Positions 1-10,325 of a stretch of DNA of 64,000 nt are shown piece after piece. The stretch is from Agrypnia vestita. Taxonomy: Eukaryota; Arthropoda; Insecta; Trichoptera; Phryganeidae. The stretch lies in assembly GCA_016648135.1 (NCBI GenBank), contig JADDOH010002005.1:1-64000 (forward strand). Reading direction: 5' to 3'. The translations under genes and the position numbers were made by a program. Each line of letters begins with the position of its first letter. The stretch's first letter is position 1. The notes below the pieces were generated by a model that searched no databases, was not told where the DNA came from, and was given only the letters and a program-made list of their open reading frames with translations.

Positions 1-284
1 TTGAGTGCCATGATGTCAAAAATGAAATCAAATTGATTCGGTTGCAAATATTGAAAAAATTATTACGTTTCAAATATTAACATTTTTATCAACATTTTGA
101 CACACATTTGAAACATACTTTCCATGGATAATTACTTTACGCAAATCATAGATAAGTTACAAAAAATGTACACAGGAACTTTTTTTTTTTAAAAAGCTTG
201 TCTTTATAAATATAAACTATCCCATATAAATATAACATCCAAATATAAAATATCAAACTATACCAATATCAACATCTCAATATA
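1..284. other. AT-rich sequence, nothing recognised
   Basis: No coding or repeat signature is visible. The end of the interval has loose repeats of a tataaact-like word that grade into the pyrimidine tract that follows. Confidence 0.5.
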
Positions 285-565
285 AACTATCCCATCTCCC
301 CATCTCCCATCTACAACTCTAACCTATAACCATATCAACTATCCCCTCTCACCTCATCCCTATCCCCTATCCCCTACTCCATCCACATCTCACCTCTCCC
401 TCTCAACCTCTCCCAATCATCCCCGCTCCCCTCTCCCCTCGACCCTCTCCCCTCTCCCATCTCCCACCCCCTTCTCCCCGCTCCCACTCTCCCCTCCTGC
501 ACTCCTCCCCTCTCACCACTCTCCCCTCTCCCTCTCCCCTCTCCCCGTCTTCCCTCTCCCATCTC
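285..565. repeat. Pyrimidine-rich low-complexity tract (CCCTCTCC-like)
   Basis: About 280 bp of almost pure C/T on the + strand, built from variants of ctcccctctccc. The minus strand is therefore a purine tract with many GGG/GGAG runs, able in principle to form triplex or G-quadruplex structures. The minus-strand reading frame through it is only a translation of this simple repeat (Gly/Arg/Glu-rich) and is not a gene. Confidence 0.85.
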
Positions 566-571
566 CACTAT

Positions 572-765
572 AGTCAGCTTGTTGGTCTTGTGGTTAAGGA
601 CTACTCGCCCCTTGATCCAAGGTCTCGGGTTCGACACCTCACTCCCGTACTAGCAGTTAGTCCCTATTTTCATAGCACAAGCGTTTAGCTTAGAGTTGAA
701 ATAGTAAGATATTGATGTGACACTTCTTTCCGTGGGTCACCGCTCTATTTAACAAAAAAACAAAA
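572..765 (+). mobile_element. tRNA-derived SINE, family A, copy 1
   Basis: The head has a pol III box A-like segment (gcttgttggtcttgtggt) and a good box B (ggttcgac). The shared body follows (tagtccctattttcatag, then cacaagcgtttagctta, then attgatgtgac) and ends at ctctatttaac before an A-rich tail. The same body recurs near 9.2, 12.2, 16.4 and 34.7 kb, which establishes a dispersed family. It is diverged from the copy at 9.2 kb, so it is old. Confidence 0.8.
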
Positions 766-836
766 AAAAAAAATATAAAATATAAAATATAAAATATAAA
801 ATATAAAATATAAAATATAAAATATAAAATATTTTA
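754..836. repeat. A-rich tail and (TATAAAA)n microsatellite
   Basis: The SINE A-tail runs directly into about eight copies of a 7-bp unit, tataaaa. This is probably a microsatellite seeded by the SINE tail. Confidence 0.9.
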
Positions 837-840
837 TATT

Positions 841-1250
841 TATTTAGGTTAGGTTAGTTAGGTTTACGTTTGGTTGGATTTGATAAGGTAAGGTTAGTCA
901 GGTTAAGGTTTGGGTTAGGGTAGATTAGTTAGGTTTGTTTACGTTAGGTTAGTTAGTTTTTGTTAGGTTAATTAGGTTTGGTTTGGTTAGGTTAGGTTAG
1001 TTAGTTTTAGTTAGTTTAGGTTAGTTACGTTTGGTTAGGTTAGGTTAGAATGTTTTGATTAGGTTAATTAGGTTTGATTAGATTTGGTGAGGTTAGTTAG
1101 TTTTGGTTATGTTAGGTTAGTTACGTTTGGTTTGGTTAGGTTAGTTACGTTTGGTTAGGTTAGGTTAGTTACGTTTGGTTTGATTATGTTAGTTAGTTTT
1201 GAATACGTTAATTAGGTTTGATTAGGTTAAATTAGTTAGGTTTGGTTATG
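841..1250 (+). repeat. Degenerate TTAGG-type array, block 1
   Basis: About 410 bp of words such as ttaggttaggttagttaggt with variants tacgtttgg and ttagtttt. TTAGG is the ancestral insect telomere unit. The divergence and interspersed longer words indicate an interstitial or ancient array rather than a live telomere. A matching block lies at 2409-2695 beyond a LINE fragment, so the two were probably once one array. Confidence 0.8.
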
Positions 1251-1261
1251 TAAAATATTAA

Positions 1262-1335
1262 ATGAGATACTTTTATGGATAAAATAGATGAGAGACTTTT
1301 ATGGATGAAATAGATGAGAGACTTTAATGGACGAA
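1262..1335. repeat. 26-bp tandem repeat, about 2.8 copies
   Basis: The unit beginning atgagagacttttatggatg repeats with period 26 (starts near 1262, 1288 and 1314). It sits exactly between the TTAGG-like block and the start of LINE coding sequence, so it may be part of the LINE or a product of its insertion. Confidence 0.85.
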
Positions 1336-1336
1336 T

Positions 1337-2408
1337 CGTATTCAAGCTCTTTTAAAAAAACTTGGGCCTATAGTTGGTGTGATGAAACGAGCTGATCTAT
1401 TTGATACAAGAACTAAAAAAAATATCTACAGTGCTTTTATTCTCCCTCATATTTTATATGGCATTATTATTTGGTCGCAGTGTAATTCACAGGCGCAGGG
1501 AATGATACAAAGAACTTTAAACAGAGCCCTTAAAAATGATCTTCAACCTGGATCGTTTCTCCAGAACCACTGACTTGTACAGGATCACCGGCATGCTTAA
1601 CCTGGAGGATCTGATATATGTGGAAAAGATAAAGATGATTTATAGAATAAAGAATAGGTTGTATAAGAATAAGAATAAGAAAACGAATATCGTCCTTTAC
1701 CAGAACAGTGACGTGCACAGACAACACACGAGAACAAGAGATTATGTAAGAAGTAATATACCGAGGACTAAAAGAGAAAGATATGGTTTCTAATACACTA
1801 CAATGGATTTCTATAGTGGGATCCCTAATTCCATAAAGGAATTGAATAGTGTGGAACTTTTCAATAAACGGCTGAAGGGACTCGTGTTGGAGAGGAGATA
1901 ACTGTTTGACAAGTCAATGTGATTATATTTAATATGTGTACCCACTTATTTTACTGTATTTCCTGTCCCCTTATACTAGCATTCAATTGCTGTTTGGGGA
2001 CATGCTATTTAATTTTTATGTTAATTAATACAAATTGTTATATTCATTCTTCAATACAACTTTTCATTTTCTTTTTTGATACTTTATGTATTGTTAATTT
2101 ATTTTCATTTTGTTATTTTCTCTACCTATTTTTAATTTTTATTACGTTTTAATTTTCTAATTTTATTCCATTATTTGTTTAATCCCAGAAAACTTCACAG
2201 GTCATATTCTTTATAATATGTATCTATGTTTTCTCTATACTTTGATTTTTTATACATTTGTTTATAATTATTTCTTTATTTTAGTTGCTTTTATTATTAT
2301 TATATTCTTTATAATATGTTTCTATATATATTACCATCTCTGATATTGTTATACGTACATGATAATTTACGAATTACAAAAATAAAAAAACATCAATTTA
2401 AAAAAAAA
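1337..2408 (+). mobile_element. Jockey/CR1-like LINE 3' end (RT C-terminus plus 3' UTR)
   Basis: Coding similarity runs from about 1337 to 1905 in two frames. The first frame reads RIQALLKKLGPIVGVMKRA, then the thumb-region signature PHILYGIIIW typical of non-LTR reverse transcriptase C-termini. A frameshift near 1535-1580 moves to the frame containing LNLEDLIYVEKIKMIYRIKN. The end, near 1815-1900, has the usual PNSIKELNSVELFNKRLKG-type closing motif. An AT-rich non-coding 3' part follows to an A-rich tail at about 2380-2408. Everything upstream of the thumb, including the catalytic palm, is missing (5' truncation). It lies between two TTAGG-like blocks. Confidence 0.8.
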
Positions 2409-2695
2409 GGTTAGTTACATAGTTTTGATTAGGTTAGGTTGGGTAAGGTAAGTTGGGTTTGGTTAGATTGGGAGAGTTAGGTTTAGTAAAAATAGTCAGG
2501 TTTCGTTACGTTAGTTAGGTTAGTTTTGGTTCAATAAGGTTGGGTTAGATTGGTTAGGTTAGGTTAGTTTTAGTTTGATTAAATTTGGTTCGGTAAGGTT
2601 AGGTTAGGATAGTTAGGTTTGGTTCAGTTAGGTTTGGTAAGGTTAATTAGGTTTGGTTAGGTTAGGTCAGTTAGAATTGGTTGGATACAATAATG
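2409..2695 (+). repeat. Degenerate TTAGG-type array, block 2
   Basis: About 290 bp of ttaggttaggttagttttgg-like words, same strand and same style as block 1. It begins right after the LINE A-tail, as expected if the LINE inserted into a single array. Confidence 0.8.
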
Positions 2696-3741
2696 TAAGT
2701 ACGCTGAAGATGATGTGGTTTTATTTCTCACACTCACAACGTCATCTTAGCTACTCTTCTAATAGCCTTTTATTAGTAAAATTAGAAAGAATTTAACGAA
2801 TCGGCTTTTAATGGTATTTTATTGATATTAATGAATATTTTTGATATTTATAAATTCTTCACATCGAGTTTAATATATTTAATATTTAATTTAAATTTGA
2901 AAATAGTTACCATTATTGAACGGTATAAGATATTTGTAAATGGCTTTTTTCACAACGTATTTATATAGTGTAACCGCTGAACTGAGCAGTAGTTAGCAAT
3001 CCCGCCTGATACTTTGAACGCCGAGGTTGGTAGGAGATATTTATTATTTATTTACTTATATTATTTATTTGATTGACCGAATTAATGAACATTTTTTCGA
3101 AGCAGAAAAGTATAAAAACTTCTTATGATATACACACGAGTTTTTAAAAAATTACACCTAATTTTTTAGAAAATAAATACTATAAAACAATTTTGACGCT
3201 CAAGTTTACACGAAGTCTTTTTGATTAACTGCTCAATACTTTCATGAAAGTCGCATTCGAAATTAATCATAAATAAAATCTCTTTTTTGTCGTCTCTTTT
3301 CGAGAATTCATGATTATTATATGAATAATGTTCATGTATTGGTCGTAGAAATGATTCCTTTGCTCTTTTCTCGCAAAAATTCTTCTGACAAAGCAGACAA
3401 ATAAGACATCCCCTACACAGCCAAGTCCAGGCAGCCGTTAACGAGTTTCATATATTTTTTGAACCGAGATTAAGAATAAATCCGAATTACTCTTCTGTAG
3501 ACCAGGAAATAAGGAAGATAATCTGAAACAAGGCGAGGCTGGAAGCTGCCGCTCTCTGTCTGAAGCTGGAATAGAAAGATTAGAAATATTTATTGTTTCC
3601 TGCGACAGAAGAGGATTAAAAAAGCTGAAAGCTGTTTATGAAAATAAAGCTCCCTCCTTATATCCGCTTTAGAAACCCGAAGATGAATTTTGCGAATTTT
3701 AGGAGAAGTTCATAAAGAAGAATCGGCGATGGTACTTATCA
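2696..3741. other. AT-rich interval with a mixed-composition patch
   Basis: I see no gene. A GC-balanced patch at about 3415-3620 stands out from the AT-rich surroundings but has no long frame or motif I recognise. It could be a conserved non-coding element. Confidence 0.4.
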
Positions 3742-3887
3742 TCAAACCGTTTCCCCGTGGGGGTAAGCAAAGAGGTAGAGCGCCACACTCTTCTAAACAT
3801 ATACAACTCTCGCCACATTCACATTCATACATCTTCGCATGCAAGCATCTGGTCTATATGTTCGTGCCACGTCTTACGTGGTAAGAA
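3742..3887 (-). mobile_element. RTE-like LINE tail (family R), short 3' fragment
   Basis: On the + strand it reads ccgtttccccgtgggggtaa and then segments matching the antisense of the better copies at 19.8 and 57.7 kb (cacactcttct, ccacattcatacatcttc, gtgccacgtctt). It is a 3'-terminal scrap with an internal deletion and no intact frame. Confidence 0.65.
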
Positions 3888-4269
3888 CAGATCAACAAAA
3901 AGTATGTGAAACTAAAATACATACACTTACTAGACACATAATACGATCATGAAACTGTTTGAAGATGTCAGTTCACAACAAATTGCACCTTCGAACCCAA
4001 TATTATCATCGAATAAAAACAGAAATTAAATTACTAACAATTATTACTAATATAATATTTCTTTGCATACAATCGTTGTTATACATTCAAATCTATTTTG
4101 TATTACTTAGATTAATGCTTATTTATGCTTTATACCTGCAACACGCCTTCTCTATAAACGACTTTCTGAGTCTCATAGTAAAATTAATTGTTCCTTTTTT
4201 TTAATATGAAATTTTATTAATTTATCTAAAAAGAACAAATAAATAAAATAAAAAAATTGTTTGAAAAAA
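3888..4269. other. AT-rich interval, nothing recognised
   Basis: No gene or repeat recognised. Open frames here are short and of low complexity. Confidence 0.4.
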
Positions 4270-4274
4270 GTATG

Positions 4275-4380
4275 TAGTATTCTACATAAATCTGTATGGA
4301 GTCGAAACATGATGTGGCCTGAGCGTTGAAAGCTGCTACGGACTGTGAAAAGAAAACAAACGAGTTCCTGAACTGTTAAA
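4275..4380 (+). mobile_element. LINE RT fragment (YGVE motif)
   Basis: The sequence tctgtatggagtcgaaac followed by a segment ending aaacaaacgagttcctgaac corresponds to the YGVE(S/T)W...TNE..L region downstream of the palm in one group of LINE reverse transcriptases. A better-preserved relative lies at 24985-25165. It contains stop codons and ends at a poly(A) run. Confidence 0.4.
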
Positions 4381-4395
4381 AAAAAAAAAAAAATT

Positions 4396-5050
4396 ATATA
4401 TATTATGCAACTGTACAATCCTTGCTGAAATATGGTATTATTAGATGGAGAGGGTCATACGCGATTACAATGAATTCCATTAGAATAATCCATATTCAAA
4501 TTATTAAAATAATTTTGAAGAAACCCCAAATATTCAGAATAGAAACATAATTAAATTTAAAATATTTAAAATTAATACAGTTGACATAATTTATAAGAAA
4601 TATTCGATATTACAAATATTAAAAAAAAGAAAACTAGTATTTTACAAAATTGTATCTCGAGCAGATATGAAAATAACATAAAAACTCCTAAATTTAGTAC
4701 CTACTACATGTTTTCAAAACGATTTTATATATAGAGGTATACTCAACTTTAATAATTTACCAACAGAATTAAAAAGTATTGATGATTACAATAAATTCAA
4801 GTACAAGATGAAGTCCTATATTGAATATTTTGCAATAAATATTATTATTATTATTATTGATAATGGGCAGGCAGCTTAAGCTAATAGGCCCATATCACTG
4901 TCTCTCATTTGAATATCCAGCCTATATGCCACATATATATGAATGTGCCACATCTGTTATATATCTACCTATAATTTTCATCTTTTATATACCTATAATT
5001 ACATTATACTACCAATATCTTACACTACTTACATACTATAAAAATCTAAC
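4396..5050 (+). mobile_element. Jockey-like LINE C-terminus and 3' UTR, degenerate
   Basis: Frame pieces read TVQSLLKYGIIRWRGSYA and later GILNFNNLPTELKSIDDYNK, the thumb and end signatures seen in the related copies at 42.2 kb and 53.7 kb. Several frameshifts are present. An (att)n run at about 4846-4858 marks the start of the non-coding 3' part. The exact 3' end is not clear. Confidence 0.7.
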
Positions 5051-5249
5051 TTAGGAATTCTTTTGTAATTCATAATTTATTGTATTGATATAATTTTTCC
5101 TTTGTAAATGATAATCCCTCATCATACACAATAACCTTGAATATTTTTGGTGAGGTATAACATTTATAATAAATTGATTATTTATATCTTTTAGTTATCA
5201 TTGTTGTAAAAAATCATATGTTTTTATCTATAAATAAAAAATCACAATA
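5051..5249. other. AT-rich interval
   Basis: Nothing recognised. It may include the rest of the LINE 3' end. Confidence 0.35.
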
Positions 5250-5525
5250 TGCAGGAAAATAATGCTTTAGTACAGGTGATTCGCCAGCTGAGACATTGGG
5301 AAATGAAAAAAAAAAACTGTACAAGGACGGAGAAAGATATCTCGATCTTCTATAAGACGGACCTGGACATCTAGACGGATCGAGAAGTCTGATAATAAAT
5401 CGCTCTAAACAAGGCCCAGGATCAAGAATAATGGAGATAAACACTTCGCAAAGAGTGGAGGAAAGCAGTAGAAAGGACCGCGATGCTCAGTCATGATCTC
5501 ACGAAAGAAGAAGAAGATTTTTTTT
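5250..5525 (+). mobile_element. LINE ORF2 C-terminal tail
   Basis: The frame near 5446-5518 reads WRKAVERTAMLSHDLTKEEE, a closing segment often seen in RTE/CR1-like endonuclease-RT proteins of insects. Upstream frames at about 5310-5440 are broken by stops. The tail ends in a gaagaagaag run and poly(T). The clade is uncertain. Confidence 0.55.
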
Positions 5526-6589
5526 TGTGGGGTAAATTTTTTAGAAATTAGGTAGGCAGATTTCTAAAATCATCGGAATAATGTTTCAAGAACTAGTGCT
5601 GTCGATTTATTTAAATCTACCAACACTTTCCTTTTTGCGGGTTTCATCCTTCCTCGGTTAGCAATTTTCTTTCAAAGGCACGCATATTTATGCATGCGTT
5701 ATATGGCCGATGTCATGGGAGCACTCAAACAAGATTTATGTCGGAAGCTGTACAAGGGTTGAAGTATCTCGTTTCTGATAGATATCTTCACCCCGTACCT
5801 TCTCTCTCTCAAAGAGTGAGAAATTGACATAATGTGAAAGTAACATAAAAAATTATAATATACGTGATATTACGTAGGTACAATGAAAAATGAATACATT
5901 TATGTTGAGATTTATGAAAAATATAACATATTTTCTTTTTATATGTATATAAGAATAAGATCAAGTAACATTTCAGATTTTAGATACGTTATTTTAAGAT
6001 TTGTTGATTAAGCTAACGTTTTCACGTCTTTTTCATATAATATATTCTTACTAAGAAAACAAATATATTTTCATATGATTTTTGTCAATTGTATGCAAAC
6101 GTTAATAAATACACCAGTGAAAATATTCCATGGTTAGCATAAAAAATATCCTTACCATGGAATATTTTCCCGGGTAGTGTGACGAGTATAATTTTTATTT
6201 GGTATTCAGTAATTATTAATATAAATATATATTTATAAAAAACGTACCAGCAACATTATTTTTAAATAATTTGATAAAATGTTTTTTAATTTTAAAAATA
6301 TTAAAATATTTATTTTTAATTTCAGGTAAGCCAAGAGACCTCAATTGTTAAATACAAAACCCGTCTGAGAGAAAAAGGGTGCAACTCCTTTTAGTACCTG
6401 TGTACTGATACTACTGCCGTTATACTAATATTCATGTAAGTTTTTTTTTTTCAAATTATTTTTAAAAATACAACAAAACGAATTTAGAAGAAAAATGAAT
6501 ACCGCCAGCTGAATAAAAAAACTTGGTAAGCTTAAGAATATTTATTGTTGGGGTATCAGAATATCATAATAAATATGACTAGCTGGGGG
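5526..6589. other. AT-rich interval with one hairpin
   Basis: No gene recognised. It contains the inverted repeat at 6119-6169, annotated separately. Confidence 0.4.
6119..6169. repeat. Inverted repeat with perfect 16-bp arms
   Basis: The left arm gaaaatattccatggt (6119-6134) is the exact reverse complement of the right arm accatggaatattttc (6154-6169), with a 19-nt loop. It could be the fused ends of a small MITE or a cruciform-forming site. Confidence 0.8.
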
Positions 6590-6840
6590 TATAAGGGTTA
6601 CTGATTGATTCCACATGACGGGCGGTCACCTTATCTCTGGCGGACACCCACTGCCCCTTTCCCTTCTGGGCTCCTGTTACTCCAGCTGAAATATATGGAT
6701 CATAGAGCCTTCGCTTTGTCAAGGTGTTTTTGTACAAAGGGGCCGTCATATAAGGCCGGTACTTGGAATATATTAGTCGGCATAGGAAATATTTCAAAAC
6801 CATCAACTTTATTCATGCGTCTGTATAATAATTTAACCTA
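6590..6840. other. Mixed-composition block of unknown nature
   Basis: About 250 bp that is clearly less AT-rich than its surroundings and open in one frame on each strand (75 and 78 codons). I recognise no protein family. It may be an old transposon fragment or a conserved non-coding block. Confidence 0.35.
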
Positions 6841-7565
6841 AGCGGTATGGGTTTGGAGGACCAATCAAAATGTTTTAATTAAAAACATTAAATAAATTTT
6901 ATGTTCATCAACATTTTCTTTTTATGTTTGATAATTAGGAGTAGGTATATAAATAAGTATATCACATGGTTCACAAATTTTCCCATTGACTTCATTTCCT
7001 GGATAAATTTAAAAGGTTGCTTATGGTCCATAATTACTGAGTAAAATACGATTAGATAAATCTCAGAGATTGTGAAATATGAGATGAAATAAATCTCAAT
7101 ACCGTGTACACGTGAGAGATCAGCTTATGATTGGTACGAGACAAAAACTCAAACCCATTTCAATTTGATAGTAAGATAAGTGTAGCCAACTACTTAAAAA
7201 CATAACAACCAGAAATAAACTGGCCGGATAAACAAATCGGACATTTATCAAAAATTTAACCCCATTTCATTCTCGACTCGTGGGCGGTGGTATAAATTTT
7301 GTCGTAATAAAAGAGCGAAAACATTTTTGGCGTTCAGTTGCCTAATTTCACAAAACAGATTAACTTTATTTTCAATTTAAATTTAAAATAATTCATTTTT
7401 CAAGAAATTAAAAAAATTGATGTTTCCGTAATATATACGGAAGATTGGTTTAAAAATCTTATGTTTTTGTGGTTTTCACTTGCATAGTGAAAAAATGAGT
7501 TAAACTATCAGGTAAAAGAGCATGTCAAACGTGATGTTTTTTTCTTTTGTTGTTACAAAATAAAT
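6841..7565. other. AT-rich interval; short block shared with 28.48 kb
   Basis: No gene recognised. The segment near 7075-7115 (aaatctcaataccgtgtaca and flanks) resembles 28475-28515 (aaatctcagtgcctaccgtg), suggesting a dispersed repeat end. Confidence 0.35.
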
Positions 7566-7835
7566 ATTATGGCGTTTCTCCATGGGTAGGTAGAGAAGAT
7601 GGATCGCCACGTGAAAATTTTCGCCTCATTCTCACTCATACACTTTCTAATTCAGGCTCGTCGATTGTTGAGGCTATCAAACCATTTTCCAGAATTTTAC
7701 TCGATTAAGTTTACTCGATCACGCCGTAGTATTCCGCGGTCTTCCTCTGATTCCTCGCATATATCCTTTCCGATTATTCTCTCCTCATTTAGTTATTTAA
7801 AATGACCAAACCAACTTTTTAAAATCGTATTCACT
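7566..7835 (-). mobile_element. RTE-like LINE tail (family R), diverged copy
   Basis: Read on the minus strand it parallels the family R C-terminus: WFGHFK...NEERIIGK, an EE-R-G-rich middle, NNRRA, then WRSIFSTYPWR at the end, followed by gagaaacgccataata. It matches the 57.7-kb copy in order and spacing but carries frameshifts. It is only the last ~85 codons of the RT protein plus the 3' end. Confidence 0.75.
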
Positions 7836-8762
7836 TTGCTAAGGTAAGCATTTTTTTCTAATTTTTACATTCTTAAATCTAGCATATGTGGATTTGCTAT
7901 ATGTACGCCTACGTGTCTCGTTTCCATTGCATTCAGTCTAATATTTTTAGCTATAGATACTGTAGGAGCATTAAGGCATGTGAGGATGTGTAAACGTCAT
8001 TCAAGTCATTATAACAACTTAATTAGTGGGAAGATATTTTCTAAAAGTATTAAATTCAGAAGTATGTATCTTTGAGAGTAGACACCTCCTGTACACATTT
8101 TGAAAACCTATTTTATTTAAAAGAAGCGGTCTATCGGCCTGGTCATTTACCCCCAACAAGCTAAGAGCTATTTGGTAATGGCGTTATTGTGTTCGGTAAA
8201 CAAATCCAAAAAGTAGATTTTGTCTCAATTTTTCAACTTTCTCTCTCTTCCACCCCTCATGCAATTAAAATATTTAGCCATGTATCGATCGAAAAAGACA
8301 ACTTGTCGTGCGAGTATACTCCAAAAATAGGAAAAAAAAAAACATTTTGAATTCTTGAGCCTGAAATGTTCACTTAACAGGGTTATAACTTCATTTATTT
8401 TAAATAAACGGCATTGCTCAAAGTTAATGGCCTTTACTTCCTACATTGAAAACTTTTTTAAGGTAAGCTGATAAAATGTATGGAAATATAACCTTTCTCA
8501 TAAATAATAATTTCCCGCATTATGGTTTACACACATGAACTCTGAAATCCACAAAAGAAATAAAGGAACATTTTAATAATGCACGAAGGAAAAAACAACC
8601 CTTTTAAGGAATGTTTTATGTGCCACGGGGCAGTCTACTACCAGCGCACCTCCACCAACCACCACGACTACACGGGCGACTAGTTTTTTTGGGTAAGATT
8701 TATCTACACTAGGATCTCGAGTTGCGTCGACTCGACATGCGCTGTTTTGATTTACGTTGCAA
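7836..8762. other. Interval without recognised gene
   Basis: Mostly AT-rich. A GC-balanced patch at 8615-8720 includes a Pro/His-type simple run (cctccaccaaccaccacgac). No function is evident. Confidence 0.35.
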
Positions 8763-8908
8763 CAAAAACAAAACACTTAATATCTGATTTGCGTTGTAAC
8801 AAAAATTGATATCGTTGTCACAAAAACAAAACACTTAATATCTGATTTGCGTTGTAACAAAAATTGATATCGTTGTCACAAAAACAAAACACTAAATATC
8901 TGATTTGC
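8763..8908. repeat. 58-bp tandem repeat, about 2.5 copies
   Basis: The block starting caaaaacaaaacacttaata begins at 8763, 8821 and 8879 with almost no change, giving a period of exactly 58 bp. The near identity suggests recent duplication. Confidence 0.95.
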
Positions 8909-9224
8909 ATTTATGTATACCGCGATGAAACACAAGTTACATGCATGACAATGCTTTTTTTTAAAAGCGCATGAAAGAATTAAGAAAAAAAATAACGATA
9001 TGAAATGTTTCAAATTTTTTTTAACTATGATTATGATAACGAAGCGTTTTGAAGGCTGTCTCTGAAATGTCTTTATATTTGTCTGGTGATATAAAGATCT
9101 TTACGCGATTAAAATAAACTAAAATCGTTAATTTGAACATTTTTTAAATTTTTTAATGTCAGAATCAGTACTTACTTATTTGTGAGTTCATATTTTTTAT
9201 TTGCGAATAAACATTTTGATATTG
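8909..9224. other. AT-rich interval
   Basis: Nothing recognised. Confidence 0.4.
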
Positions 9225-9412
9225 AGTAGCTTGTTGGTGTAATGGTCATGACGCTCTCCTAGTGATCTGGTGATTGTTGGTTCGAGCCCCATTCCATGAC
9301 ACCATCAAGTTAGTCCCATTCTCATAACACAAGCGTTCAGCTTATTTTGAGAATAGTGAGAATATTGATGCGGTACGCATTCCGTGTTCGCATCTCTATT
9401 TTATTAAAACAA
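9225..9412 (+). mobile_element. tRNA-derived SINE, family A, copy 2 (best copy)
   Basis: The 5' head contains a box A-like word (tagcttgttggtgtaatggt) and box B (ggttcgagccc) about 35 nt downstream. The body reads agttagtcccattctcataa, cacaagcgttcagctta, gaatattgatgcgg, and the copy ends ctctattttattaaaac. It is close to the 12.2-kb copy in inverse orientation. No RNA polymerase III terminator run of four or more T is seen within the head, as required for a transcribable SINE. Confidence 0.85.
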
Positions 9413-10325
9413 AATATTTTAAAGTAAGGTATATTTTTTAAATATACCAACATGCTTTTTTAGGGAGATTTATTGAATATTTTATTACAATGCTTCTCAA
9501 CATTGATAACTGGAATGATATAGTTTCTCAATTTTTTTTATTGTATGTATTCTTGTGTAGGGTAGAGATCATTGATTGAATTTTTAAAATAATATAATTA
9601 TATTCCAAGGGATTATTGTTGTCTTAAATGAATGTAATACTCCAAATATCAAAGGTTTGTGCTCTTGAAAATGTATAAAAATAATTAAAATAAATATCGT
9701 AACAATACAAAGATATACGCGAATTCCCGCTATTTGAAATTCTGTACTTATTTGATTTAACTCTTCATACAGCAGATAGAGAAACGCTTTTATCTCGTTG
9801 AAATGCTATCAACTTTGTCTAAGTAACACGATAACAATTTACCAGTTTCGTTCTCTCTTGTCATCATCCACATGCCTGACGTTTGATCTCGAGGGAAGGG
9901 GAGAAGTATAAGATGGAAGGGTGAGACTTCGTGTAACGAAACTGGAATTGAATTTCTCTACAAATTGTAAGCGCCTCACAAAGAAATAAAAAATAGGACG
10001 AAATGTCTTATAAATTATTTGCACTTTTCAGTTGCGATGGGTATCGTTTCCTTATTGAGTAATGCGATATCTCATCGACTCCATCACTGAGAAATGACTG
10101 TCGATTTTATCATATTTTTCAATAAAGGATTTTTGTTTGTGGGCGGTATCATATTTCGTATTACAAAGGAATGAAGATATTTTCTGAATGCTTCCAAATA
10201 TTAATTTTCATTCTTAATAATGTTTGATAACAAAAAATATCGTTTTAGCCGTTCATATGGGTCTATATTGTTATTTTTTCAATTGAATGAGCAACATTGT
10301 AGATTGACATTTAAAAAAAATATTT
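9413..10325. other. AT-rich interval
   Basis: No gene recognised. A minor mixed-composition stretch at about 9840-9960 is not coding as far as I can tell. Confidence 0.4.

Noticed and set aside
374..637. 87-codon minus-strand frame rich in Gly/Arg/Glu
   Set aside because: It is a translation of the pyrimidine low-complexity tract and the SINE head, not a gene.
841..2695. Live telomere
   Set aside because: The TTAGG-like units are strongly degenerate and are followed by tens of kilobases of ordinary sequence on one side, with unique sequence on the other.
8635..8700. Possible Helitron 3' end (cacgggcgactagt)
   Set aside because: CTAG|T is present but there is no hairpin of the right form and no TC start could be placed.
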